From MPNP01 sp965215545 (lineage in GTDB: Bacteria; Pseudomonadota; Alphaproteobacteria; Rhodobacterales; Rhodobacteraceae), in the NCBI GenBank assembly GCA_965215545.1, contig OZ244066.1:186001-250000 (forward strand): 64,000 nucleotides of DNA, given 5' to 3'. The translations under genes and the position numbers were made by a program. Below, in pieces: positions 47,409 to 56,900 of this stretch. The notes under the pieces are model-generated. The model was not told the origin of the DNA. It was given only the letters and a program-made list of their open reading frames with translations, and searched no databases. Every line of letters begins with the position of its first letter. Position 1 is the stretch's first letter.

Positions 47409-47891
47409 CTACAGTTGGGATGGGTCGGAGACGGGCAGCCCGCAAGGCCAGGCTGCGCGCAGCAGGCGGTGTTGATAACTCCGGACCGTGCGGCCGGCCT
47501 GGGCAAGCCATTGATGTTCGGGCTGGCGGGCTGCGAGTCCCGGGGAGATTGCCACCTCGTCGAACCCACTCTGCCTGGCCAGTCGGTACTGATCGGCAAT
47601 GAGATGGCCATGGGCCCGCAGGCGGCCCGCATAGCCAAGTTGCCGCAAGCGGGTCGCAAGGCTGAAGCCACGCCCGTCGGTAAAGTCGGGAAACGGGATG
47701 GAGATGACCCGGATCCAGCAGAATGATGGCACCAGAATTTCCGGGTTCTGGGTGTTGTCAATGTCCACACAGACCGGCCTCTCGACGCCGCCGAGCAGAT
47801 CCGCAACGCACAGCTGCGCACAGGTGGCCAGATCATCGGCATGGAACCCGTCATCGCGCACGATGACCAGTGTCTCATCCTGGTGGGTCAT
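47409..47891 (-). CDS. DUF934 protein of the sulfite-reduction operon
   Basis: 160 residues. DIDNTQNPEILVPSFCWIRVISIPFPDFTDGRGFSLATRLR and the following LGYAGRLRAHGHLIADQYRLARQSGFDEV are the DUF934 signature. The family nearly always follows cysI in alphaproteobacteria and is presumed to help sulfite reduction, perhaps in electron supply. Its ATG overlaps the cysI stop (ATGA). The ~300 bases between it and rsmI hold no gene. Confidence 0.88.
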   Translation of the reverse strand: MTHQDETLVIVRDDGFHADDLATCAQLCVADLLGGVERPVCVDIDNTQNPEILVPSFCWIRVISIPFPDFTDGRGFSLATRLRQLGYAGRLRAHGHLIADQYRLARQSGFDEVAISPGLAARQPEHQWLAQAGRTVRSYQHRLLRAAWPCGLPVSDPSQL

Positions 47892-49558
47892 GGGTTGGCG
47901 TAGCGTGGATTGTCAGGATACAGGGCCGCCTGGAACGGTTTCTGGCCGAGCCGCCGGTAACAGGCCAGGAATGTCTCGTCATCATCGATGCGGACATCCA
48001 GATAGGCATCGAGCAGACGTCGGAGGGCCGGCAACAACTCGTTGGCCGCAAATCCCGGTCCGGCCCGCTGGCCAATCGCAGCCGTCTCGGTTCCATCGCC
48101 ACCGAGGGTGATCTGGTAGTTCTCGACCCCGGCCCGCTCGAGTCCCAGGATGCCAATATGGCCGACATGGTGATGCCCGCAGGCGTTGATGCAGCCCGAG
48201 ATCTTGATCTTGATGTCGCCGATGCGGCGCTCCAGCCTGAGGGCATGGAACGCCCGCGCGATCTCCTGGGCAATGGGAATCGACCGGGCAGTGGCCAGGC
48301 TGCAATAATCCATGCCCGGGCAGGCGATGATGTCCGAGATCAGTCCGACATTGGCTGTTGCCAGTGCGGCGGCCGCAAGGCGCCGATGAACCTGCGGCAG
48401 GTTGGCCAGGGGGACATGGGGCAGGATGATGTTCTGCTCGTGGCTGACCCGGATCTCGTCATGACCGAAATCTTCGGCAATGTCAGCGATGGCACGCATT
48501 TGATCCGCGGTGGCATCGCCCGGAGTTGCCCCGACATTCTTGAGCGAGACGGTGACGATCCCATAGCCCTCCTGGCGATGGGCGGCCAGATTCTGTTCCG
48601 TCCAGTTGCGGTAGGCCCGATCAGTGGCCAGCCGGCGGGTGTGGGCTGCAAAGGACCGGTTGACGAATGCCGGTGGGCGGAAGGCGGCCTGGATGGTCTG
48701 CATCAGTTCGGCATCCATGCCGGGAAACGCCGCCAGGCGGCGTTCGAACTCGGCCTCGATCCGCTCGCGCAACACATCCTCACCCGTCTCATGGACCAGA
48801 ATCTTGATGCGGGCCTTGTGTTTGTTGTCACGACGCCCTGCCAGGTTGTAGACCCGCAGGATGGCCTCGATGTAGGGCAACAGCTGGTCCTGGGGGAGAA
48901 ACGCCCGGATCCGCTTGCCGATCATCGGCGTGCGCCCCAGACCGCCGCCAACCAGCACCTCGAATCCCGTCCGGCCTCCATCATCCCGGATCATGCGCAG
49001 GCCGATGTCATGCATCCGCGTGACCACCCGGTCATGCGGCGATCCGGTGATGGCAATCTTGAACTTGCGGGGCAGGTACTGGAATTCGGGGTGGTCGGTC
49101 GACCATTGGCGCAGCAGCTCCGCGATCGGCCGCGGATCCTCGATTTCATCCGCGGCCGCACCGGCAAAATGATCGGCAGTGACATTGCGAATGCAATTGC
49201 CCGAGGTCTGGATGGCATGCATGGACACATCCGCCAGGGCATCAAGGATAGCGGGGACATCACGCAGTCGTGGCCAGTTGAACTGGATGTTCTGCCGGGT
49301 CGTGAAATGGCCATAGCCCTTGTCCCAGCGCTCGGCGATCATGGCCAGTTGGCGCAACTGCCTGCTGTTCAGCGTCCCATAGGGGATGGCCACCCGCAGC
49401 ATGTAGGCATGCAGTTGCAGGTACAGGCCGTTCTTGAGTCGCAGGGGCTTGAATTCGTCTTCGGAAAGCGAGCCATCAATGCGGCGCTCGACCTGATCCC
49501 TGAACTCCGCGACCCTGTCGCGGACAAACTGATCATCGAATTCGCTGTACTGGTACAT
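47888..49558 (-). CDS. cysI: Nitrite/sulfite reductase haemoprotein
   Basis: 556 residues with two ferredoxin-like half domains. FTTRQNIQFNW is the siroheme-binding signature; the [4Fe-4S]-siroheme cluster ligands lie in CPGMDYCSLATARSIPIA and KISGCINACGHHHVGHIGILG. It reduces sulfite to sulfide for cysteine synthesis (six electrons). A flavoprotein partner (cysJ) is absent, as usual in this gene group, so ferredoxin or another donor is likely. Starts right after the DUF2849 stop. Confidence 0.93.
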   Translation of the reverse strand: MYQYSEFDDQFVRDRVAEFRDQVERRIDGSLSEDEFKPLRLKNGLYLQLHAYMLRVAIPYGTLNSRQLRQLAMIAERWDKGYGHFTTRQNIQFNWPRLRDVPAILDALADVSMHAIQTSGNCIRNVTADHFAGAAADEIEDPRPIAELLRQWSTDHPEFQYLPRKFKIAITGSPHDRVVTRMHDIGLRMIRDDGGRTGFEVLVGGGLGRTPMIGKRIRAFLPQDQLLPYIEAILRVYNLAGRRDNKHKARIKILVHETGEDVLRERIEAEFERRLAAFPGMDAELMQTIQAAFRPPAFVNRSFAAHTRRLATDRAYRNWTEQNLAAHRQEGYGIVTVSLKNVGATPGDATADQMRAIADIAEDFGHDEIRVSHEQNIILPHVPLANLPQVHRRLAAAALATANVGLISDIIACPGMDYCSLATARSIPIAQEIARAFHALRLERRIGDIKIKISGCINACGHHHVGHIGILGLERAGVENYQITLGGDGTETAAIGQRAGPGFAANELLPALRRLLDAYLDVRIDDDETFLACYRRLGQKPFQAALYPDNPRYANP

Positions 49559-49861
49559 TCAGGAGTCCGTCTGTTTGCCGTGGAAGTAATTGGTCGGCCC
49601 CCGGGTCCGGAAGATTTCCCTGTAATGGAGAGGATCCGGCCGCCCGTCCTCGTCACGCCGGGCATCGGCAAGATAGGCTCCGACATGCCGGTTGCGCTGT
49701 CGGTCAGCGATGACCAGGGCCGCCCTGGCCGCCGCCTCATCCTCATACAGCAGGGCCTTGCCAATCTCCCTGACCCATTCGCCATCCGGGGCCAGATAGA
49801 TGACATCGCCCTCGAGAAGGTCGTTGGAGGTGATGACCTTGGGTGTGAATGTGCGGGGCAT
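49559..49861 (-). CDS. DUF2849 protein
   Basis: 100 residues: VITSNDLLEGDVIYLAPDGEWV and ARRDEDGRPDPLHYREIFRTRGPTNYF are typical of DUF2849, a small alphaproteobacterial family placed between cysG and cysI. Function unknown; its constant place suggests a part in sulfite reduction. ATG 49861 overlaps the cysG stop by one base, and its own stop abuts the cysI ATG. Confidence 0.88.
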   Translation of the reverse strand: MPRTFTPKVITSNDLLEGDVIYLAPDGEWVREIGKALLYEDEAAARAALVIADRQRNRHVGAYLADARRDEDGRPDPLHYREIFRTRGPTNYFHGKQTDS

Positions 49862-51258
49862 CAGGCCTGCTCCATGACCAGGTCAACCCGATCCTGCACG
49901 CGGCCCGCACCGACCGACAGTCCGAGGAACATGATCATGGGACCGTCAGGCACCGCCACGTGAATGTCCTCGGGCAGGGTGCCCAGTGTGGTGGTGATGG
50001 TGACCTCGTCCGTCCGGGAGGCATTGGCCACCACCGTGACCGGCAGATCGGCATCGGCCCCGTGCATGAGCATCCGACCCCTGATGAAACGGGCCGACGC
50101 CCGGCCCATGTAGACCACCGTGACCGCGCCATGGCGGGCCAGGTCCTGCCAGTCATGTTCGGCATAGCCGTTCAGGTCATGGCCGGTTGCAAAACGCAGT
50201 GACGAATTCCGCCGTCGTCGGGTCAGGGAACGCCCGAGACTCGCCGCGGCCGCCGAGGCCGACGGAATGCCCGGCACGATCTCATGGGCGATCCCGCCGG
50301 CAACCAGCGCGTCGATCTCCTCATCGAGGCGCCCGAACATGACCGGATCCCCGGCCTTGAGCCTGACCACGCGGCACCCCTGCCGGGCATGGTCGATCAT
50401 CAGGGCGTTGATCGCATCCTGCCGCCAGCCGCTGTTGTAGGCCCGCTTGCCGACATTGAGGATACGCGCCTCGCGCCGCGCGAGATCAACGATGGCCTCG
50501 GGGACAAGCTGATCATGCAGCACCACATCCGCTCGATCAATCTCCTCGCGGGCCCGTTGGGTCAGCAGATCCGGATCACCGGGCCCCGCGCCGACAAGGA
50601 CCACCCGACCGGCCTCACTGGCCCGCTTCCCATCGGCTGCCAGGGCATGCTCGAGAAACGCATTGAAGCCCGATTCATCCGTGCGGGCATGGACGAAGGG
50701 ATCGGTCGGCGGAAAGACCCGTTCCCAGAAGAGCCGTCGCAACCTGCCATCACCCAGCCTGTCGACATGATGGCGGAACTGGCCCGCAACGCGGGCGATG
50801 CCACCGACCGTGGCCGGCAGCATCTGCTCGACCGCAGCCTTGATCCGTCGTGCCAGCACCGGGGCCGTCCCCTCGGTCCCGATGGCCACCATCACCGGTC
50901 CACGCTCCACAAGTGCCGGCGTGATGAACTGACTTCTCTTCGGATCATCAACCGCATTGACAAGGGCGGCCCGCGGCCTGGCGATGGCCAGGACGCGTTC
51001 GTTTTCCACCTCATCCTCGTTGGCGGCATAGAACAGCAGACAGGCCTTGATGTCATCCTCGTGCAACGGTCGCGCAATGAGCTCGATGCGTCCCTGGTGC
51101 TGCCACGCGAGAATTTCCTCGATCGGCTCGGCACCGACCACGACAAGGCGGGCCGGTGTCTTCAGCAAGAGCCGCAGCTTGCTGGCGGCCGCCTCACCGG
51201 CGCCCGAGACGACCACGACCTGGCCGGCCATATCGGCAAAGAGGGGGAAATAACGCAC
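49861..51258 (-). CDS. cysG: Siroheme synthase (CysG): dehydrogenase/ferrochelatase plus uroporphyrinogen-III methyltransferase
   Basis: 465 residues from GTG 51258. The N-terminal Met8-like domain has VVVSGAGEAAASKLRLLLK (NAD loop, the first Gly of the usual GGG changed to S) and a middle dimerisation part; the C-terminal CobA-type domain has VVLVGAGPGDPDLLTQRAREEI, VRLKAGDPVMFGRLDEEI, VPGIPSASAAAA and VVYMGRASA. It makes siroheme, the cofactor of the sulfite reductase encoded two genes downstream. A good sigma-70 promoter lies just upstream. Confidence 0.93.
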   Translation of the reverse strand: MRYFPLFADMAGQVVVVSGAGEAAASKLRLLLKTPARLVVVGAEPIEEILAWQHQGRIELIARPLHEDDIKACLLFYAANEDEVENERVLAIARPRAALVNAVDDPKRSQFITPALVERGPVMVAIGTEGTAPVLARRIKAAVEQMLPATVGGIARVAGQFRHHVDRLGDGRLRRLFWERVFPPTDPFVHARTDESGFNAFLEHALAADGKRASEAGRVVLVGAGPGDPDLLTQRAREEIDRADVVLHDQLVPEAIVDLARREARILNVGKRAYNSGWRQDAINALMIDHARQGCRVVRLKAGDPVMFGRLDEEIDALVAGGIAHEIVPGIPSASAAAASLGRSLTRRRRNSSLRFATGHDLNGYAEHDWQDLARHGAVTVVYMGRASARFIRGRMLMHGADADLPVTVVANASRTDEVTITTTLGTLPEDIHVAVPDGPMIMFLGLSVGAGRVQDRVDLVMEQA

Positions 51259-51293
51259 GGTCTCGCCTGTCCCAGCATATCCACAGCATGGCC

Positions 51294-51322
51294 CATATAG
51301 GAATATGTTCCACCACTGTCAA
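51294..51322 (-). promoter_or_regulatory. Sigma-70-type promoter of the cysG operon
   Basis: On the minus strand TTGACA, 17 bases, then TATATG, about 36 bases before the cysG GTG. The -35 box is perfect and the spacing ideal. The surrounding ~90 bases are unusually AT-rich for this genome. It would drive cysG-DUF2849-cysI-DUF934. Confidence 0.7.
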
Positions 51323-51721
51323 TTATTCCGCCGATAGTCAGTGTCAAATTTTCTTTCAAACCCCAAAATGAAAACATTTTCTCAAATCCACCCCGCCAAC
51401 CCTGGCCGCTCCCGACCGCAACACCCCCGGACCGCCCCAAGGTCCTCCCGGAGGGCCAACCCACAGCCGACCCCTCGATGACCCTGTCAACGACAAAACC
51501 CTGTCTCCGGGCCGACTCAAGACCGGCGCACCCCCAACCACCTGCAACCCGATGGACACACCAGACACACAAATCGGCGAACATCGGCATGGCACGTCGG
51601 TTCAATCTCTCATTTGATGTTCTTCCTGACACCATGTGTCCATAGAAGCCGGAGCATTTCATATCGATTCCTTGCGTCACGATAACGCTCGTTTTCACGG
51701 ACGGAATGGGTTTGTATTGTA
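51323..51721. other. Gene-free stretch between the cys operon promoter and the IS30 element
   Basis: No gene is visible. The part next to the promoter is AT-rich (CAAATTTTCTTTC, GAAAACATTTTC) and may be an UP element or regulator site; the remainder is GC-rich with only short shadows. Confidence 0.35.
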
Positions 51722-51844
51722 ACCCCCGTGCCACTCTGAAGTGCAACGGTCGCAGCGGGGCCGGTTCGCCCTGAACGGGATCGGATCGGTTGCAAACCGG
51801 CCAGATGGCAGCCACAGTCTCGACAAGAACAGCCGGAGACTGTC

Positions 51845-52876
51845 ATGCCAAAGCAATACCACCACCTGACCGGGTCTGAACGATGCCAGATCGAGGCCTT
51901 GCGGAAAAGTGGCTTGTCCCAGGCCGCCATCGCCCGCACGCTCGACCGCCATCCCGCCACCATCGCCCGGGAGATCGCCCGCAACCGGGGCCAGCGCGGG
52001 TACCGCCACCAACAGGCCCAGCGCACGGCCACGGCCCGCCGCCCTGAATCCCATCTCTCCGGGGCCTCCGCCACCCCCTGGAGGTGGACCCGGGCCATCG
52101 CCGGCCGCATCGAAGCCGACCTCGCCAAGGGCTGGAGCCCTGAACAGATCGCCGGCCGCGCTCGCCGCGAGGACCGCCCCATGGTCGGCCGGCAGCGGAT
52201 CTACGCCCACATCCGGGCTGACAAGACGACTGGCGGCACCCTCTGGCGCCATCTGCGCCCGGACGCCCTGATCTGGGGCAAGCGACCCAACTGGAAAGGT
52301 GGCCGGCATGCCGGGCGGGGTCACATCCCCGACCGGGTGGACATCGCCGAACGGCCCGCCGTTGTCGAGTGCAAGGCGCGGGTCGGCGACTGGGAGGCCG
52401 ACACGAGCATCGCCAGCCTGTGATGACGGATCCGGGGGCCACAAGGGGGCGGTGGTGAGCCTCGGGACCCGGGCCAGCAAGTTCACGCTGCTGGCGCGCG
52501 TCGAGCGCAAGACGGCCGCCGCCGTGGGGGCCAGTCTCCAGGCCCTGCTCAAACCCTACGCCCCGACCGCCGTCCACACCATCACCGCCGACAACGGCAA
52601 GGCGTTTGCCCGCCATGGGCAGGTCGCCAAGGCCCTGGATGCCGGCTTCTTCTTTGCCCAGCCGTACCACTCCTGGCCCCCTGGTGAGCATGGGATGGGG
52701 GGCTCAATGAGCACACCAACGGCCTGGTGCGGGAATATCTACCCAAGACCACCGACTTCCTGACCATCACCGACGCCGAGGTGAAGGCTGTGCAGGATGC
52801 CCTCAATGACCGCCCCCGCAAGGTGCTCGGCGACCGGACACCGGCCGAGGCCTTCGCTGCGGCCCAAGGGCCGTAG
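51845..52876 (+). pseudogene. IS30 transposase, frameshifted
   Basis: The reading opens MPKQYHHLTGSERCQIEALR with the IS30 N-terminal HTH, continues through SHLSGASATPWRWTRAIAG and ends early after VGDWEADTSIASL. The next parts lie in other frames: HKGAVVSLGTRASKFTLLARV and TITADNGKAFARHGQVA (DDE domain with the second Asp), then NEHTNGLVREYLPKTTDFL (containing the catalytic Glu) and the RPRKVLGDRTPAEAF tail. At least two indels (near 52420 and 52695) break it, so no active enzyme is made. Confidence 0.8.
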
Positions 52877-53035
52877 CATCTCGCACAGGCCATCCAGCGG
52901 CCACCCCGCATCCCTCTCCCCACCCCGGACCGCGGGGGCCTTGCCGGCCTCGGCGGGCTGCGCTATGCTCGCGATTGACGAGATTGGGCTGCCTGCGGGC
53001 CGAAAACCGGTACGGGCAGGCAGAAGACGGGGTCA

Positions 53036-53086
53036 CCGGGCGTCAACCCTTGCTCGGGCTCCGCCCTCCCTCCGGTTGACGCCCGG
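53036..53086. repeat. Strong hairpin at the 3' end of the IS30 element
   Basis: CCGGGCGTCAACC (53036-53048) and GGTTGACGCCCGG (53074-53086) are perfect 13-base arms around a 25-base loop, immediately inside the right terminal repeat. A second stem (CTGCCTGC/GCAGGCAG) lies just before it. Together they could form a barrier to outside transcription or a structure at the IS end. Confidence 0.6.
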
Positions 53087-53239
53087 CCGTTGCACTTCAG
53101 AGTGGCAGTGGGGTAATCAGAGAGACATCTGTCTTGGTCCAGCATTATTCGGGGCTGTGTGACTTCCTGCAAGGCGGTCCCACGATCAATCTCGACATGC
53201 CCGTTTTGCACACAAAATCCTTCCACCCGTCAACCTCAG

Positions 53240-53900
53240 AACCTGCCGAAACGTTGCGTGGTCGCCCAAGAGATGGCAGTCCATGGTGTCAACGCACACA
53301 AACCATGGCGGACCCAAGGCCCTGGAACGCCACCACGCAGGACCCGTCGTCACGGCCCATGGGCCGATTGGCCACCGCTGGGACAGCCACCGCGTGGGCC
53401 GGCATCGCACCGCTCTGCCACCCCCGTCCCGACTGGGCCGTCCCCGCCCAGTTGCTGGGCGGGCGGTCGTCAACGCCATCCCGTTCATCCGCGGGAACGG
53501 TGCCGGTGGCACCCGCTGCCCCGGGGCATCCCGCCCGTGCCGTCGGTCCAGAACACTTTCTGTGCCTGGCGTGATTACGGGACACGCGAACGCAGGCTGG
53601 CGGGACGGGACGGGACGGTGCCCCCGCGGTGAGCGTTGGCAGGATGGCCACGGCCCCAACGGTGCGGGCACCGGGGGCTTGACCGGACGGCGAACTGGCA
53701 TCCCTGATCGCGCGTGTCCACACGCCCGGGGGCGGTCACGGGCTTGACTGTCCTCGACCGCCACTTCGTGGGTGTGCGGAGCGTGGCTTGGCTGTCGCGA
53801 TGCCGGCTCGGCCAGGGCCCTGGCCTGGGTGCCGCGGGCTGCCGGCCAGTTCCTGATGCGCCGGGAGCACGGGGGTCACGGCATGACAGTCAGGGACGCG
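53240..53900 (+). mobile_element. IS5-family element relic
   Basis: Starts with the same ~80-base left end as the relics at 5.7 and 9.2 kb (about 53247-53325), continues with scrambled transposase pieces (a PPPSRLGRPRPVAGRAVVNAIPFIRGNG block, VQNTFCAWRDYGTRER) and ends with a tail resembling LDRHFVGVRSVAWLSRCR and MRREHGGHG. All are in different frames. It lies next to the IS30 element and downstream of the helicase gene. Confidence 0.65.
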
Positions 53901-53965
53901 TGGGGATCAATGACTGATGATTTAGACTCTGAGGTCTGGCCCGGGGAAGGAGTTGCCAAGGGGTG

Positions 53966-56900
53966 CTATTCCTCCAGATAGGTGCGGAGATTGCGGCCCC
54001 GGCTGGGGTTCTTGAGTTTGCGGAGAGCCTTGGCCTCGATCTGGCGGATCCGTTCGCGGGTGACCTGGAATTCGCGTCCGACCTCCTCAAGGGTGTTTTC
54101 CGAAGGCACACCGATGCCGAACCGCAAGCGCAGGACCCGTTCTTCACGGGGTGTCAGGGTGGCAAGGACCCGGCAGGTTGTTTCCTTGAGACTGCTCTGG
54201 ATGGCGCTCTCGAGTGGCAGCATGGCCTGCTTGTCCTCGATGAAATCACCAAGCTGGCTGTCTTCAAGGTCAGAAGATCGGTCATCACCCTCGGTGTCTG
54301 TTGTGGCTTCGGATTGAGGGGTCAGATCTACAGGATTGACGTGAATGGTCTCAGCAAAGCGTTCGTCAAGGGCAACGGCTCCGATCGGTTTGATTTCAAG
54401 CTGATCGAGCGTACCAACAAGATCCCGCCACCAGTAGTCGGGATCCCGTCGCCACTGACTGCCGAAGACGCGCCAAAACACCCATCCGGCTCGTTCAAGT
54501 GCAGATTGGCGAGCCATGTCTTGATCCCAGACATCTGGACCATGAAACCGGTCTCCGTCAAGTTCGATAGCGAGGCGGCGATCCTCGGCACCCTCGACCA
54601 CGAGGTCGATCCAGAAGCCGCCGGCCGCTACCTGAGACCGCACCCGGTAGTTGGCGTCAAGGATCTTCTGTAGCACCTCGCGCTCAAAGTTGCTTTGGCA
54701 GCGATCAAGAAGCGCGCCAGACTCCTTGCCCGTTATCACTCGACCTCCCCTCATTGGATCGACGAAGTGGTCGAGGATCGCCGCCTTGATATCAGTGGGT
54801 TTAAGGTTCTCTCTCGATACCGAGCGCACGAGATAGAGACGGTCCCGGGCCCGACTCATCGCCACATTGATGCGCTGCTGGTCTCCTCTGGTCGTCTGAG
54901 CCCGGACATCGCCCGGAGTCGCAACCATCGAGAGAAACACTATGGAACGCTCCTGACCCTGCATCGTGCGCGCATCGCCACAGATAATGCGTCGCCTCTT
55001 GATTTCCTCAGGTCCAACCCGCATGTCGTCAACCAACATGCGTCCGATCTCCTCAGCCTGTTGCTTGCCGATGAGTGAGATCACGCCAATGTCATGCCCG
55101 GCATGGTCAGGGTCTTTGATCAGTTGTGCAATCTCTTCAACGATCCATCGGGCCTCGGAGGCATTGGTCATCCCAGTCCTGACTGCCCCAGGGATGAAGA
55201 CATCCAATAGCGGTGGATCAAAACGCTCCGAGGCTTTCGGTACGCGCAGCGGCACGAGGGCGTTGTCATAATAGCGCGTTGAGAACTGAATGATCGGTGC
55301 CACGCAGCGGAAGTGTTCCCGTAGCATCACATGGGCGTTGGGATGCATCCGCTTGGTGATCTCAAAGATCGATGCATTCTGGTCGATCAGGCTTGCATTT
55401 GGCAGACCATCGAGAAATTGAGCTCGGAGCGCATTGATCTTCTGTTCCGGAATGCCAACAACAGAGGGGCTGACCTGCTCCTCGTCGCCCACCACCAGGA
55501 TCTTCTTGCCCCTTGCGAGCGCCGCAAGTGCGGTCACGTCGCTCTGCGACGCCTCATCAAGAATGACAAGGTCGAAGTCACCAAGTTCTGCCGGCAGTTG
55601 CTCGGGGATCTTGTATTCCGGCATGATCCAGATCGGAGCAGCCAAAGAGGCCTGTTTCGCGGCGTCCCGGGCTGCTCGGATGAAACGCGGCGCGCGCTTG
55701 CCGCGCCCAGTACCGATCTTCGAGACGGCATCGGTGAAAGCTTGCATGGCCTGCGCAATCGGTTTGGTCATGCGGCCCTTGAGACCCAGCAGTGTCCGGG
55801 TTCGGATCAACTCCTCAAAAAGCTGCCGGCGTCGTGCCATCGCATCCGATTTGTTGCGGCGATGATTATCGCCGTTGCCCAAGGCAATGATACGATCGAT
55901 CCGCACCTTCATCTGGGCCCAGATCCAAGCATCACGCCAAGTATTGGGAATGAGGCCTGCCGCCGCTTCCGGAGTTTTGCGCAGCTGGGCTGCCCATTCC
56001 GGAGCCCCCGCCGCGACCAGGGCATCGAGGTCCCGCCCGAGATCGGCAAGATGGGGAGCGCGCTGCGCAAGGCGGTTGAGTTCCTGGGTGAGTTCTTTGC
56101 GGGCCGTGACAATGGCACTGCCGTCCGTGTCAGATTTCCCAATTGCGTCGGCAAGGGTACGAAGGTCGGCAAGAACCGGGAGCGTGCGTGATCCTGCTAT
56201 TTCACGGAGTTGGGTGACGGCGTCCGGAATGAGGTGATCGTGTAGCAGGTTGCCGCGGATCGCAAAAGCCGCCGCCGCAAAGTCGAGAGTGACGGCGATG
56301 GCATCGATATCAAGACCCAAAGGAAAGAGTCTGCGAAGTTCGTCGAGGACGGGCTTTATGCGTCCGGTGATCGCAAGAGCACCGGCGATTTCGGACTGTC
56401 TCGATCTGAGGTGTGCAGCCAGATCCCAAGGATGCTCTGGTGCTTCGCTGACAAGCCCTTCCGAGACAAGAGGGTGCAGGGCATCGGCTATCTCGTGGCG
56501 GGTCTCTTCAAGTCGCAACGCAGCAAGAACTGTTTCCCAGTCTCCCCTCCCAGACGGAATCTTGTCCTGAACCCTGACGGAGCCAACTGCAGACTTCAAA
56601 GCCCCATTAAAAAGACTGAAGCCTGCGGGTTTCTGCCCTGCCATGCCGCGCTGGACCGCTTGCCGGAATTTCTGTGGGTCGCATTCAGCGATATCGAAGC
56701 GGACCGCCGCAATGGCATCAAGACCTTTCAGCGCACCAATGAAGGCCTGCACAGCCTCCAGGGCACCGCGGCCAGATGGTGCTCCATCTTGCAGCGCATA
56801 GCGGGTGAGCGCCTGCATGGCTGCGTCCGCCTCCCCGATAAAGGCAGACAGAACATCAATCTCTAAAAGAGCCCGGCGTGCCCGGTCCTCATCATCCACC

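Larger units (their letters stand above)
51722..53114 (+). mobile_element. IS30-family insertion sequence with intact ends, broken transposase
   Basis: Perfect 21-base terminal inverted repeats lie at 51729-51749 and 53087-53107 (outer part TGCCACTCTGAAGTGCAACG), with a few further matching bases outside. Between them is one IS30 transposase reading, disrupted by frameshifts. The ends are better kept than those of the relics near 30.1 kb and 43.9 kb, so this is the youngest copy. Target duplications cannot be confirmed by eye. It lies between the cys operon and an accessory island. Confidence 0.8.

Noticed and set aside
47870..49963. A 697-codon open frame on the plus strand
   Set aside because: It is exactly antisense to cysI and DUF2849, whose products are clear; long antisense frames are expected in GC-rich coding DNA, and the translation has no domain-like order.
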